Source of the DNA: Leyella stercorea
Lineage (GTDB): Bacteria; Bacteroidota; Bacteroidia; Bacteroidales; Bacteroidaceae
Direction of reading: 5' to 3'
Assembly (NCBI RefSeq): GCF_021531655.1
Contig: NZ_JADYUF010000003.1
Location: 52,503-116,502, forward strand
Length of the DNA: 64,000 nucleotides
Part shown: positions 26,362 to 34,526 of the stretch, one piece after another
Position numbering within the stretch: position 1 is the first letter of the stretch
Layout of the letters: every line of letters begins with the position of its first letter
Notes under the pieces: generated by a model
The model's database searches: none
Told to the model about the DNA's origin: nothing
Seen by the model: the letters and a program-made list of their open reading frames with translations, nothing else
Made by a program: the position numbers and the translations under genes

Positions 26362-27888
26362 ATGTTCGAAAATCAACCTAAAGGTCTATGGGCCCTCGCA
26401 TTGGCCAACACCGGAGAGCGCTTTGGTTACTACACCATGCTCGCAGTGTTCTTGCTGTATTTGCAGGCTAACTTCGGTTTTGAGACTGGAGTAGCAAGTA
26501 CGATTTACTCTACCTTCCTTATGATGGTCTACTTCCTGCCCATCATTGGCGGTATTGCAGCCGACAAGTTCGGCTTTGGACGTATGGTTACCACTGGTAT
26601 CTTCATTATGTTCATCGGCTATCTTGTCCTTTCGCTTCCGCTCGGCAAGGATACCGTTGCCATTGCAGCAATGGGCGTATCGCTCATCCTCATCGCTTTG
26701 GGAACCGGTCTGTTCAAGGGCAACCTCCAGGTAATGGTAGGTCGTCTGTACGACGAGGCTCAGTATGCAAACAATCGCGACTCAGGTTTCTCACTCTTCT
26801 ACATGGCTATCAACATCGGCGCTATGTTTGCTCCTACAGCAGCCATTAAGATTATGGACTGGGCTAAGGCAAGTCTTGGCGTATCGCCTGAGGATGCCTA
26901 CCACTTCGCTTTTGCCATAGCATGTGCATCACTCATCGTAAGTATCGCCATATACTACATCTTCAGCTTCACTTACAAGCACGTCTTGGCCAACGAGACA
27001 CAGCAGAAGTCGGGAGCCGACGCAAAGTCGGAGGCCAAGGAACTCACTCCTGCCGAGACCAAGGAGCGTATCGTATGCCTCTGTCTTGTGTTTGCAGTGG
27101 TTATCTTCTTCTGGATGGCATTCCACCAGAACGGCAACACTCTGACACTCTTTGCACGCGATTTCACACAGAAGACTTCTGAAGGTCTGCAGTCAATGGC
27201 ATTCGACGTAACCAACCTCGTGGCTTGTATCTTCGTAGTTTACGGCAGCTTCGGTCTGGCACAGAGCAAGACCGGCAAGGGCAAGGGCATCTCGCTCGGC
27301 GTAATCGTAGCAGCTATTGCCTTCCTCTTCTACAAGTACAACACGCTCGAAGGTGCCGTTGAGGTTCAGGCTCCTATCTTCCAGCAGTTCAATCCTTGCT
27401 ACGTTGTAGCATTGACTCCGGTGAGCGTAGCCCTCTTCGCTTGGCTCAACAAGATTGGCAAAGAGCCTACTTCGCCTGAGAAGATTGGTCTTGGTATGCT
27501 CGTTGCAGCCCTCGGTTTCGTATGGATGGCAGTAGGCTCTATGGGTCTTGAGCTTCCGTTGACACAGGGCGACCCTGCTACAGAGGGTACACGCGTTAGC
27601 GCCAACCTCCTCATCTCTACATATCTCATCCTCACATTTGCCGAGTTGCTGCTTTCGCCTATCGGAATCTCCTTCGTATCGAAGGTTGCTCCTCCCAAGT
27701 ATGCAGGTTTGATGATGGGTCTGTGGTTTGGTGCGACAGCCATCGGCAACCAGTTGGTAATGGTGCCCGGCATCATGTGGGGCCAGAACTTCAACCTCGT
27801 TACTATCTGGGGTGTTCTTGCAGGCATCTGCCTCGTATCGGCTCTGTTCATCTTCTCAATCATCAAGAAGCTCAACAAGGTAAGCTAA
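26362..27888 (+). CDS. POT-family (MFS) proton-coupled peptide transporter
   Basis: 508 aa with about 12-14 hydrophobic helices. Near the N-terminus LANTGERFGYYTM corresponds to the POT signature ExxERFxYY, but the first Glu position is Asn. A second family segment, YANNRDSGFSLFYMAINIGA, matches the PTR2 signature with the FYxxINIG core. It should import di- or tripeptides with protons across the inner membrane. A terminator follows. The changed signature Glu may alter proton coupling. Confidence 0.85.
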   Translation: MFENQPKGLWALALANTGERFGYYTMLAVFLLYLQANFGFETGVASTIYSTFLMMVYFLPIIGGIAADKFGFGRMVTTGIFIMFIGYLVLSLPLGKDTVAIAAMGVSLILIALGTGLFKGNLQVMVGRLYDEAQYANNRDSGFSLFYMAINIGAMFAPTAAIKIMDWAKASLGVSPEDAYHFAFAIACASLIVSIAIYYIFSFTYKHVLANETQQKSGADAKSEAKELTPAETKERIVCLCLVFAVVIFFWMAFHQNGNTLTLFARDFTQKTSEGLQSMAFDVTNLVACIFVVYGSFGLAQSKTGKGKGISLGVIVAAIAFLFYKYNTLEGAVEVQAPIFQQFNPCYVVALTPVSVALFAWLNKIGKEPTSPEKIGLGMLVAALGFVWMAVGSMGLELPLTQGDPATEGTRVSANLLISTYLILTFAELLLSPIGISFVSKVAPPKYAGLMMGLWFGATAIGNQLVMVPGIMWGQNFNLVTIWGVLAGICLVSALFIFSIIKKLNKVS

Positions 27889-27914
27889 TATCACCATTAA
27901 TAACAAGACTTATG

Positions 27915-27957
27915 TCAGCGCGGGCAGCAACTACGATTGCTGTCTGCGTTTTTTTGT
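27915..27957 (+). terminator. Terminator after the POT transporter gene
   Basis: GCGCGGGCAGCAA pairs with TTGCTGTCTGCG (some G-T pairs) around CTACGA, followed by T7. Confidence 0.75.
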
Positions 27958-28032
27958 ACCTATTTTTAGGTAAAATTAAATCCCAAACTATTAAAAAGCC
28001 AGGCTTAATCCGCCACATTGCACGTTTTTAGG

Positions 28033-28040
28033 TAACTTTG
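28033..28040 (+). promoter_or_regulatory. -7 element upstream of the CcsBA gene
   Basis: TAACTTTG followed by C; no good -33 at the expected spacing. The predicted leader is about 55 nt. Confidence 0.4.
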
Positions 28041-28102
28041 CATATACGTATAATGAACTTCATTCATACCAGACGCAATATACAATACACATTATATATA
28101 TT

Positions 28103-30400
28103 ATGCAGACCAAGATAAAGAAAATATTGTTCACACTCTATGCACTCGTGATTGTGTGCATGGGGGCAGCCACCATCGTCGAGAAGTATCAGGGTACCGA
28201 CTTTGTGGGGAGCCACATATACGGTGCATGGTGGTTTACGCTGCTATGGGCGCTGCTTGCCGCCACCGCCACATTATATTATATAAAGCATCGTACACGC
28301 TCGTGGACAGGCACGGCATTGCACCTTTCTTTCGTAATAATACTCGTCGGAGCCTTCATTACGCACATAAGCGCCGAGCGCGGAACGATACATCTGCGCC
28401 AAGGACTGCCCACCGACCGCTATAAAGTATACGACCGCGACATGAACGCCCACCCTGCCACGCTGCCGTTCAGCATACGTCTCGACCGCTTTGACGTGCA
28501 GTATCACGCCGGAACTGATGCTGCGCAAGACTACGTGTCGCACTTCACGCTGACCGACAACGGACAGACCACACAAGGCAAGGTTTCGATGAACAACATA
28601 TTCAGCTACGGATCGATGCGAATATACCAGGCTTCGTACGACAGCGACGGTCTTGGCGCAACCCTATCTACCAATTCCGACCCCATAGGCATACCCGTCA
28701 CTTACGCCGGATATGCCCTGCTGTTCGTCTCGCTCATCGGTATGCTCTTTGATCCGCGCGGTGCCTACCGCGGGTTGCTGCACAGTCAGTTGCTCAAGAA
28801 GGGTGCGCTGATTGTGACGCTGTTATTCACGTTGATGCCAGCCTCAACCCTATGGGCTGCCTCGACTACCGATAATGTCAAAGCCCACTATTTGCCAGCA
28901 TCAACAGCCGAGAAGTTCGGACGCCTCAACATACTCTACAACAGCCGCATCTGTCCCGTACAGACCGTGGCTATCGACTTCACCAAGAAGCTATACGGAG
29001 CACGCTCGTACAAGGGACTCACCGCCGAGCAGGTGTTCACGGGATGGATATTCTGGGGCGAAGAGTGGATGGACGAACCCATACTGAAGATGAAGGACGG
29101 CGAGATGAAGCAGACACTCCAGCTGCCCGACTACGTTTCTGCCAACAACTTCTTCAACAACGACATGGGCGGGTACATCATAGGCCCGTACGTAAAGGAA
29201 TACTACGAGGGCAACCACGACAAGTTTCACACGCAGGTGGCTTCGGTCGACGACAAGATACAGCTGCTTATGGACCTGCGCCGAGGTCTGCTGCTGAAGA
29301 TATTCCCCGTCACCAAGGGCAAGAACACTACATGGTATGCGCCCACCGAAGACATGCCCAAAACCATAAATGCCGAACATCAGCGATTCATACAGACCAT
29401 TTTCACCCTGCTATTCGATGAGGCGGAAGCCGGAAACTACAAGCAGATGGACGAGATGATAGGCAAGATACAGAAGTATCAAGTCAAAAATGCAGGCACA
29501 TCGCTGCCTACTGCCAGACAGACCGAAGCCGAACGCACATACAACAGCATTCCGTTTGCCACAATACTCTTTATTGTATGCCTCACGATGGGTGTGCTCA
29601 CCTTCTTCTACACGATAGTAAGGCTGTGCCGCGAGTGCCGACTGGAACAGAACCACGACACACGTGCCGGACGCAAGTCGCCCGTCGACACACTCGTAAC
29701 GGCATTGTCAGCCATCGTTATGCTCGCATCGCTTGCCTCACTCACCTACTGCCAGTATCTGCGATGGACCATCAGCGGAACGTTGCCTATGTCTAACGGC
29801 TACGAGACGATGCTCTTCGTGGCATGGATAGTGCAGGTTGTGGCTCTCGTGTTCAGTCTGCGCTTCCGCATACTGCTCACATGCGGATTCCTGATGTCGG
29901 GATTCTTCCTGCTGGTGAGCCACATCAGCCAGATGGATCCGCAGATAACGCACATCATGCCTGTGCTCAACTCGCCCCTGCTGAGCATTCACGTGTCGAT
30001 AATAATGATAGGCTTCGCCCTGCTTTCGCTCCCGCTGATAAACGGCATCACCGCCTTAATAGTGCGGATGGTCAACCGCAACGCCTCAACCGTAACGCTC
30101 GCACTGCAACAGCTGTCACTGCTGTTTCTATATCCTGCCATGGCTGCCCTCGGCATCGGCATATTCGTAGGTGCTATATGGGCCAATGTGTCGTGGGGCG
30201 AATACTGGGGATGGGACCCCAAGGAGGTCTGGGCACTCATCACATTCATGATTTATGCCGTGGCACTTCACCCCAAGACGCTGCCGGCATTGCGCCGCCC
30301 TATGGCGTTTCACGTATTCATGATTGTGGCTTTCCTCACTATCATAATGACATATTTCGGCGTCAACTACGTGCTGGGAGGCATGCACAGCTACGCTTAA
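28103..30400 (+). CDS. Cytochrome c biogenesis protein, fused ResB/CcsB-CcsA type
   Basis: 765 aa. The N-terminal part has several membrane helices and a periplasmic section like ResB/CcsB (about 1-260), then a long extracytoplasmic region (about 260-485). The C-terminal part is CcsA-like with many helices and the haem-handling WWD region WGEYWGWDPKEVWALI near residue 695. His residues flank it (LHP, VFMIV segments). It transfers haem across the inner membrane and attaches it to apocytochromes c (system II). In Bacteroides relatives often neighbour nrfHA nitrite reductase; here no cytochrome gene is adjacent. The preceding gene is a transporter with its own terminator. Confidence 0.88.
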   Translation: MQTKIKKILFTLYALVIVCMGAATIVEKYQGTDFVGSHIYGAWWFTLLWALLAATATLYYIKHRTRSWTGTALHLSFVIILVGAFITHISAERGTIHLRQGLPTDRYKVYDRDMNAHPATLPFSIRLDRFDVQYHAGTDAAQDYVSHFTLTDNGQTTQGKVSMNNIFSYGSMRIYQASYDSDGLGATLSTNSDPIGIPVTYAGYALLFVSLIGMLFDPRGAYRGLLHSQLLKKGALIVTLLFTLMPASTLWAASTTDNVKAHYLPASTAEKFGRLNILYNSRICPVQTVAIDFTKKLYGARSYKGLTAEQVFTGWIFWGEEWMDEPILKMKDGEMKQTLQLPDYVSANNFFNNDMGGYIIGPYVKEYYEGNHDKFHTQVASVDDKIQLLMDLRRGLLLKIFPVTKGKNTTWYAPTEDMPKTINAEHQRFIQTIFTLLFDEAEAGNYKQMDEMIGKIQKYQVKNAGTSLPTARQTEAERTYNSIPFATILFIVCLTMGVLTFFYTIVRLCRECRLEQNHDTRAGRKSPVDTLVTALSAIVMLASLASLTYCQYLRWTISGTLPMSNGYETMLFVAWIVQVVALVFSLRFRILLTCGFLMSGFFLLVSHISQMDPQITHIMPVLNSPLLSIHVSIIMIGFALLSLPLINGITALIVRMVNRNASTVTLALQQLSLLFLYPAMAALGIGIFVGAIWANVSWGEYWGWDPKEVWALITFMIYAVALHPKTLPALRRPMAFHVFMIVAFLTIIMTYFGVNYVLGGMHSYA

Positions 30401-30438
30401 ATCAGCATCGTTTGCGATAGAAATAAGAACAGTTTTCG

Positions 30439-30544
30439 AGAAGGACTCCTTTTGGCTTGCAAAAGGGGTCCTTTTAGTATGCAAAAGGAGTCCTTTTGAC
30501 CAGCAAAACGAGTCCTTTTGAAGTGCAAAACGAATCCTTTTCGA
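30439..30544. repeat. 22-bp phased repeat array 2 (five units)
   Basis: Units start at 30439 (imperfect), 30461, 30483, 30505 and 30527, exactly 22 bp apart, with core AAAAGGAGTCCTTTTG or AAAACGAGTCCTTTTG and spacers ending in GC rather than CC. It begins about 40 bp after the CcsBA stop codon. Confidence 0.9.
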
Positions 30545-30725
30545 ATCCATAAATTCAAAATTGAATAATTCACAATCGCAGGCGTAGCCGAGAACAATTC
30601 AAAATTCCGAATTCAAAATTCAAAATTCAAAAAAGAATCAAGTCATTATTTAAGCCCATAGCTTAGGTTTTGTCAGAAAAATAGCGTAAATTTGTACAAC
30701 CTACTTAAATAACACATTTACCACT
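30545..30725. other. AT-rich intergenic tract with AATTCAAAATTC repeats and -7 box
   Basis: Multiple AATTCAAAATTC blocks flank a short GC insert (ATCGCAGGCGTAGCCGAGA). TAAATTTG at 30687-30694 is a candidate -7 element for the fucosidase gene. No coding frame is credible. A similar tract lies at 34350-34520. Confidence 0.55.
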
Positions 30726-32573
30726 ATGAACAGAAAGCAAATTGGCAAATCATTAGCCATGTTGGCATGCGCAGCCATGCTGAGTGTGAATGCGTCGGCT
30801 CAGAAGGACGTGAAGGCTCCCGCCCCAATCCTGCCGGTGCCCGAACAGAAGCAGATTGACTGGCAGAAGATGGAGACATACGCCTTTATACACTTCGGAC
30901 TCAACACCTTCAACGACCGCGAATGGGGATACGGCGACTCCGACCCTAAGACTTTCAACCCCACACGACTCGACTGCGAGCAATGGGTGAAGACCCTTAT
31001 TGCTGCCGGAATGAAGGGCGTGATATTGACAGCCAAGCATCACGACGGATTCTGTCTGTGGCCTTTCGAGGGCAACGACTACAACGTGAGCAAGTCGCCT
31101 TGGCGTGGCGGCAAGGGCAATGTGGTGCGCGAACTGGCTGACGCCTGCAAGAAGTACGGACTGAAGTTTGCCGTCTATCTCTCGCCGTGGGACCGCTCAC
31201 GTGCCGAATATGCTACACCCGACTATCTGCCTTACTTCTACGCACAGCTGCGCGACCTCCTCACCAACTATGGCGAGGTGTTTGAGGTATGGTTTGACGG
31301 TGCCAACGGTGGCGACGGCTACTATGGCGGAGCCAAGGACCAGCGCACCATCGACCGAAAGAACTACTACAACTACCCGCACATATTCAAAATGCTCGAC
31401 GAGATACAGCCTAATGCCGTAGTATTCGGCGACGGCGGTCCCGGATGCCGATGGGTTGGCAACGAGAAGGGATTTGCAGGCGAGACAAACTGGGCTTTCC
31501 TGCGCAAGGGCGAGGTTTATCCTGGCTACCCCAATTACCACGAACTGACCTACGGACATGCCGACGGCAACCAGTGGACAGCTGCCGAGTGCGACGTGTC
31601 GATACGTCCGGGATGGTTCTATCATCCCGAAGAGGACGACAAGGTGAAGTCGCCCGAGCAGCTTGTCGACCTATACTACCGCAGCGTAGGACACAACGCT
31701 ACCTTCCTGCTCAACTTCCCCGTCGACCGCGACGGACTCATCCATCCTATCGACTCGGCCAACGCCATCACTTATCACAACATCATACAGCGCGAACTCA
31801 GCAACAACCTCGTGGCTGGCATGAAGGCTCGTGTCAGCAGCGAACGTGGCGGACAGTTCACAGCAAAGGCTCTTACCGACAACTCTTGGGACACTTACTG
31901 GGCAACCCCAGACGGTGTGACCACCGGCGACATTGAATTCCGATTCAAGAAGCCACAGCGCATGAACCGCATCATGCTGCAGGAGTACATCCCACTAGGA
32001 CAGCGCGTGAAGAAGTTCAGCGTGGAATATCTCGACAACAATGGTCAGTGGCAGACAGTAGAGCAGCCTGAGGAGACCACAACCATAGGCTACAAGCGTC
32101 TGTTGCGCTTTGCCACCGTCGAGTCGAAGGGCATACGCGTGCGCATACTCGACTCACGCGGTCCGCTCTGCATCAACAACATCGGTGTGTACGACGGCGG
32201 AAAGGACGCCAAACTGACATGGAGCAAGGCTGCCGAAGACCTCAAGTCGCTGCCGTTCACTATCGTAAAGAAGGGCGCAGACGAGGTAGTTATCGACCTG
32301 GGCGAGGCTAAGGACATCACAACCCTGCAATATCTGCCCGACCAGAGCGAACACCGCAAGGGTCTGGTTCATACCTACAGCATCAGCACATGCGACGCTA
32401 ACGGCAACGTACATAAGACTCTGAAGAAGGACGAGTTCTCAAACATACAGAACAACCCGATTCTGCAGACCGTGACTTTCCCAACCGTCAAGACACGCTA
32501 CCTTAAGTTCAAGGCTGAGCGCATGGTCAAGGTTGGCGAGAAGATGAACTACGAGGCATTGGGAGTAAACTAA
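30726..32573 (+). CDS. GH29 alpha-L-fucosidase with discoidin module
   Basis: 615 aa, exported (signal to about residue 26, SAQ). The GH29 barrel covers about 40-360: YAFIHFGLNTFNDREWG, TAKHHDGFCLWPF and the nucleophile Asp191 in EVWFDGANGGDG. A C-terminal F5/8 type C module (about 365-480) and a further beta domain follow, which probably bind glycan. It would remove terminal alpha-L-fucose from host glycans in the periplasm or on the surface. The family has exo-fucosidases of broad and of 1,3/1,4-restricted type; which applies here is not clear. It has no sus genes beside it. Confidence 0.92.
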   Translation: MNRKQIGKSLAMLACAAMLSVNASAQKDVKAPAPILPVPEQKQIDWQKMETYAFIHFGLNTFNDREWGYGDSDPKTFNPTRLDCEQWVKTLIAAGMKGVILTAKHHDGFCLWPFEGNDYNVSKSPWRGGKGNVVRELADACKKYGLKFAVYLSPWDRSRAEYATPDYLPYFYAQLRDLLTNYGEVFEVWFDGANGGDGYYGGAKDQRTIDRKNYYNYPHIFKMLDEIQPNAVVFGDGGPGCRWVGNEKGFAGETNWAFLRKGEVYPGYPNYHELTYGHADGNQWTAAECDVSIRPGWFYHPEEDDKVKSPEQLVDLYYRSVGHNATFLLNFPVDRDGLIHPIDSANAITYHNIIQRELSNNLVAGMKARVSSERGGQFTAKALTDNSWDTYWATPDGVTTGDIEFRFKKPQRMNRIMLQEYIPLGQRVKKFSVEYLDNNGQWQTVEQPEETTTIGYKRLLRFATVESKGIRVRILDSRGPLCINNIGVYDGGKDAKLTWSKAAEDLKSLPFTIVKKGADEVVIDLGEAKDITTLQYLPDQSEHRKGLVHTYSISTCDANGNVHKTLKKDEFSNIQNNPILQTVTFPTVKTRYLKFKAERMVKVGEKMNYEALGVN

Positions 32574-32687
32574 AAAGCAGAACTCCACAATACATAAAAA
32601 GAAGCTCATCCGAAATATGGAGTGATACGGATAGTTTTTAATGAAGTCCAAAATGTAGGAGGAGGGTGTGCAAAATTCACAGCAGTA

Positions 32688-32881
32688 CGCCCCGAAGGGG
32701 GCAGAAGCCCATAGCCCAGGGCAACACCCTGGGTAAAAGTATCACAAATACCAATGCGCCCTGCAAGGGCAAAAGCGTTAATTATCAATGCTTTTGCCCT
32801 TGCAGGGCGTTTTGCTATTTTCAATCCGTACACCCAAGGCACTACCTTGGGCTATGTGCTTTTTGGGCTTTCAGCCCGCTT
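32688..32881. repeat. Inverted pair of REP-like palindromic elements
   Basis: Two diverged copies face each other across an AT-rich loop (32777-32789). Each carries, outside to inside, a GCCC-GAA-GGGC type hairpin, CATAGCCCAGGG followed by a mirrored CCCTGGGT, and CGCCCTGCAAGGGCAAAAGC. In the right copy, read on the minus strand, the middle hairpin is CATAGCCCAAGG/CCTTGGGT. It resembles palindromic intergenic elements common in Bacteroidetes genomes. There is no transposase and no coding capacity. Confidence 0.75.
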
Positions 32882-32955
32882 TGTTTGACTTTTGACATCC
32901 CTCCTAAGCAAGCAGCGGTGCTAAGAACAAATAAAAAGAATGTATCGTCTAACTG

Positions 32956-32990
32956 CTCAGGCTACGGCGAGGACGCCATAGCCTCCTACC
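32956..32990 (-). repeat. Intergenic repeat element (TAGGAGGCTATGGCG family), copy 2
   Basis: On the minus strand it reads TAGGAGGCTATGGCG then TCCTCGCCGTAGCCTG, differing from copy 1 (16406) at one position over about 31 bases. Confidence 0.8.
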
Positions 32991-33060
32991 TTTTTATTGC
33001 CAATTCATTTGAAACTTCAACTTCCAATATTGTCACATGAAATGTCGGAAGAATATAAAA

Positions 33061-33119
33061 AGAGGGCGTGCATTCTATGTTTCTACTGATGAAACATAGA
33101 ATGCACGCCCTCTTTTTGT
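33061..33119 (-). terminator. Terminator after the porin gene, 23-bp perfect stem
   Basis: Arms 33061-33083 and 33091-33113 pair perfectly over 23 bp with loop TACTGAT. T-runs flank it, so it can stop the porin transcript on the minus strand and read-through from the fucosidase side. The sequence GCATTCTATGTTTCTAC in the left arm recurs in a second hairpin at 43325. Confidence 0.85.
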
Positions 33120-33146
33120 GTTTGATTATATCTCAGACCGATACGA

Positions 33147-34316
33147 TTAGAACTTCACATCAAACTCGAGGTCGAACATATTGTAGTTAGGCTTGTTGAG
33201 ACTGCGGTCGTTGACGCGAACATACTCGGCAGCAATCATGATGGATTTGCCTATCCAGTAGTTGGCACCAATCTCGTAGTTGGTCTTCGCCTTGTTCCAC
33301 TCGGCAGTAGGACGATACATATCGTAGCGAGCCTTGGCATAGAGCTTCTTGCTGATTACCGGTGCAATCATGAGCGCATAGAAACCGTCGGCCTTGTCGC
33401 CGGCATCATAGTTGATGTTGCAGTCGGTCTCCTTGCCAGTCTTGTACGTTGTCTTGAAGCCGTAGCCCTGGCTGTGTATGTACTCCGAACGGAAAGTCCA
33501 GTCGTTGGCAGCATACTCGGCGCTGAACGCATAGCGGTTCTTCGACAATGAGCGCACGCCGCTCTCAACTACATTTTTGCCATCCTCGTCAAGCACCGGC
33601 TTATGGTTGGCATCGGTAACGTTCCATGTTCCCTTGCGGGCATACGAACCTGTCCATCCGAAAGCGCCAATACGCAATCCCTTAACGGGCATAACCCAAA
33701 GGCCGCCGATGATGTCCTTGCGCTGGTCGACATCCTTCTGACCGGTACCCTGACCATTGAACACGCCAATCTGATAATGCACGAGGTTGCGACCTGCCTG
33801 ATTCTTGATGATATCGCCCTGAATCTGCACACCAATGTCACGTCCGTTGCTGGCATGCTCGCCCACACGGTCGTTGAATCCCGACAACTTGCTAACGTTT
33901 TGCGAATATCCCATAAATCCCTGTGTGATGGGGTGCATAGGATTTTCGAATGTGAACGGACGCTTGAACTGTCCTGCCTTCACCTTGAACGCTTCAAATT
34001 TCTGCCACTCGGCGAATGCGTCAACCATACGTGGCGACGATCCGAGGTCGCTTGTATTGCCATTGGCCTGGAGCTGGACTTTCCAGTAGAAGTCCTGCAT
34101 CAGTCGGCCCTCAAGAGCCATACGCACCATACGGATGTTGAAGGTGTTGATGTCCTTGGTGCCATCATTGGCTTCCTTGTCGCTGTACTGATACTGCGAC
34201 ATTACATAGCCGCTGAACTTGATGTCGCTGACAACCGAAATCTTCGGCTTGCCCTGCTGAGCCAACGCGCCCGTTGTGGCAAGCGTAGCAAGAGCGAGAG
34301 ATAAAAGCTTTTTCAT
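33147..34316 (-). CDS. Phosphate-selective porin O/P family outer-membrane porin
   Basis: 389 aa. A signal peptide to about residue 19 (ALAQ) is followed by a barrel of amphipathic strands; recognisable porin O/P features are VRMALEGRLMQDFYWKVQLQ, KVKAGQFKRPFTFEN and GRDIGVQIQGD, with a C-terminal strand ending in Phe (LEFDVKF). It should allow passive entry of small anions such as phosphate or pyrophosphate across the outer membrane, by family resemblance. It is monocistronic with a strong terminator. No phosphate-regulation genes are nearby. Confidence 0.85.
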   Translation of the reverse strand: MKKLLSLALATLATTGALAQQGKPKISVVSDIKFSGYVMSQYQYSDKEANDGTKDINTFNIRMVRMALEGRLMQDFYWKVQLQANGNTSDLGSSPRMVDAFAEWQKFEAFKVKAGQFKRPFTFENPMHPITQGFMGYSQNVSKLSGFNDRVGEHASNGRDIGVQIQGDIIKNQAGRNLVHYQIGVFNGQGTGQKDVDQRKDIIGGLWVMPVKGLRIGAFGWTGSYARKGTWNVTDANHKPVLDEDGKNVVESGVRSLSKNRYAFSAEYAANDWTFRSEYIHSQGYGFKTTYKTGKETDCNINYDAGDKADGFYALMIAPVISKKLYAKARYDMYRPTAEWNKAKTNYEIGANYWIGKSIMIAAEYVRVNDRSLNKPNYNMFDLEFDVKF

Positions 34317-34339
34317 TTTTAGTATTGATTTTTGTTTAA

Positions 34340-34520
34340 TTTTGGGTTTTGAGTTTTTTATATTTGTTTTTGAGTTCTGAGTTTTGAATTATTTCTGCAA
34401 AGCCACAATATGAATTATCCAATTAAGAATTATATATATAACAACTCTCAATTCATAAATGGATAATTCAAAATCGGTGCAACCGATAATTCAAAATTCA
34501 AAACTCAAAATTCAAAATTG
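34340..34520. repeat. AT-rich TTTTGAGTTTTGAA / AATTCAAAATTC tract
   Basis: Short direct and inverted blocks of AATTCAAAATTC and TTGAGTTTTGAATT around a small hairpin ATCGGTGCAACCGAT (34464-34478). It lies between the porin start and the rlmD stop, and resembles the tract at 30551-30632. Confidence 0.55.
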
Positions 34521-34526
34521 CATTGC

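Larger units (their letters stand above)
32574..33060. other. Repeat-rich intergenic region
   Basis: Nearly 490 bp without a credible gene. It contains an inverted pair of palindrome-bearing elements (32688-32881) and the second copy of the TAGGAGGCTATGGCG family (32956-32990), both listed separately. Confidence 0.6.

Noticed and set aside
32666..33040. 124-codon open frame after the fucosidase gene
   Set aside because: It runs through the palindromic elements, and its product is unstructured and cysteine-rich only because of the repeat sequence.
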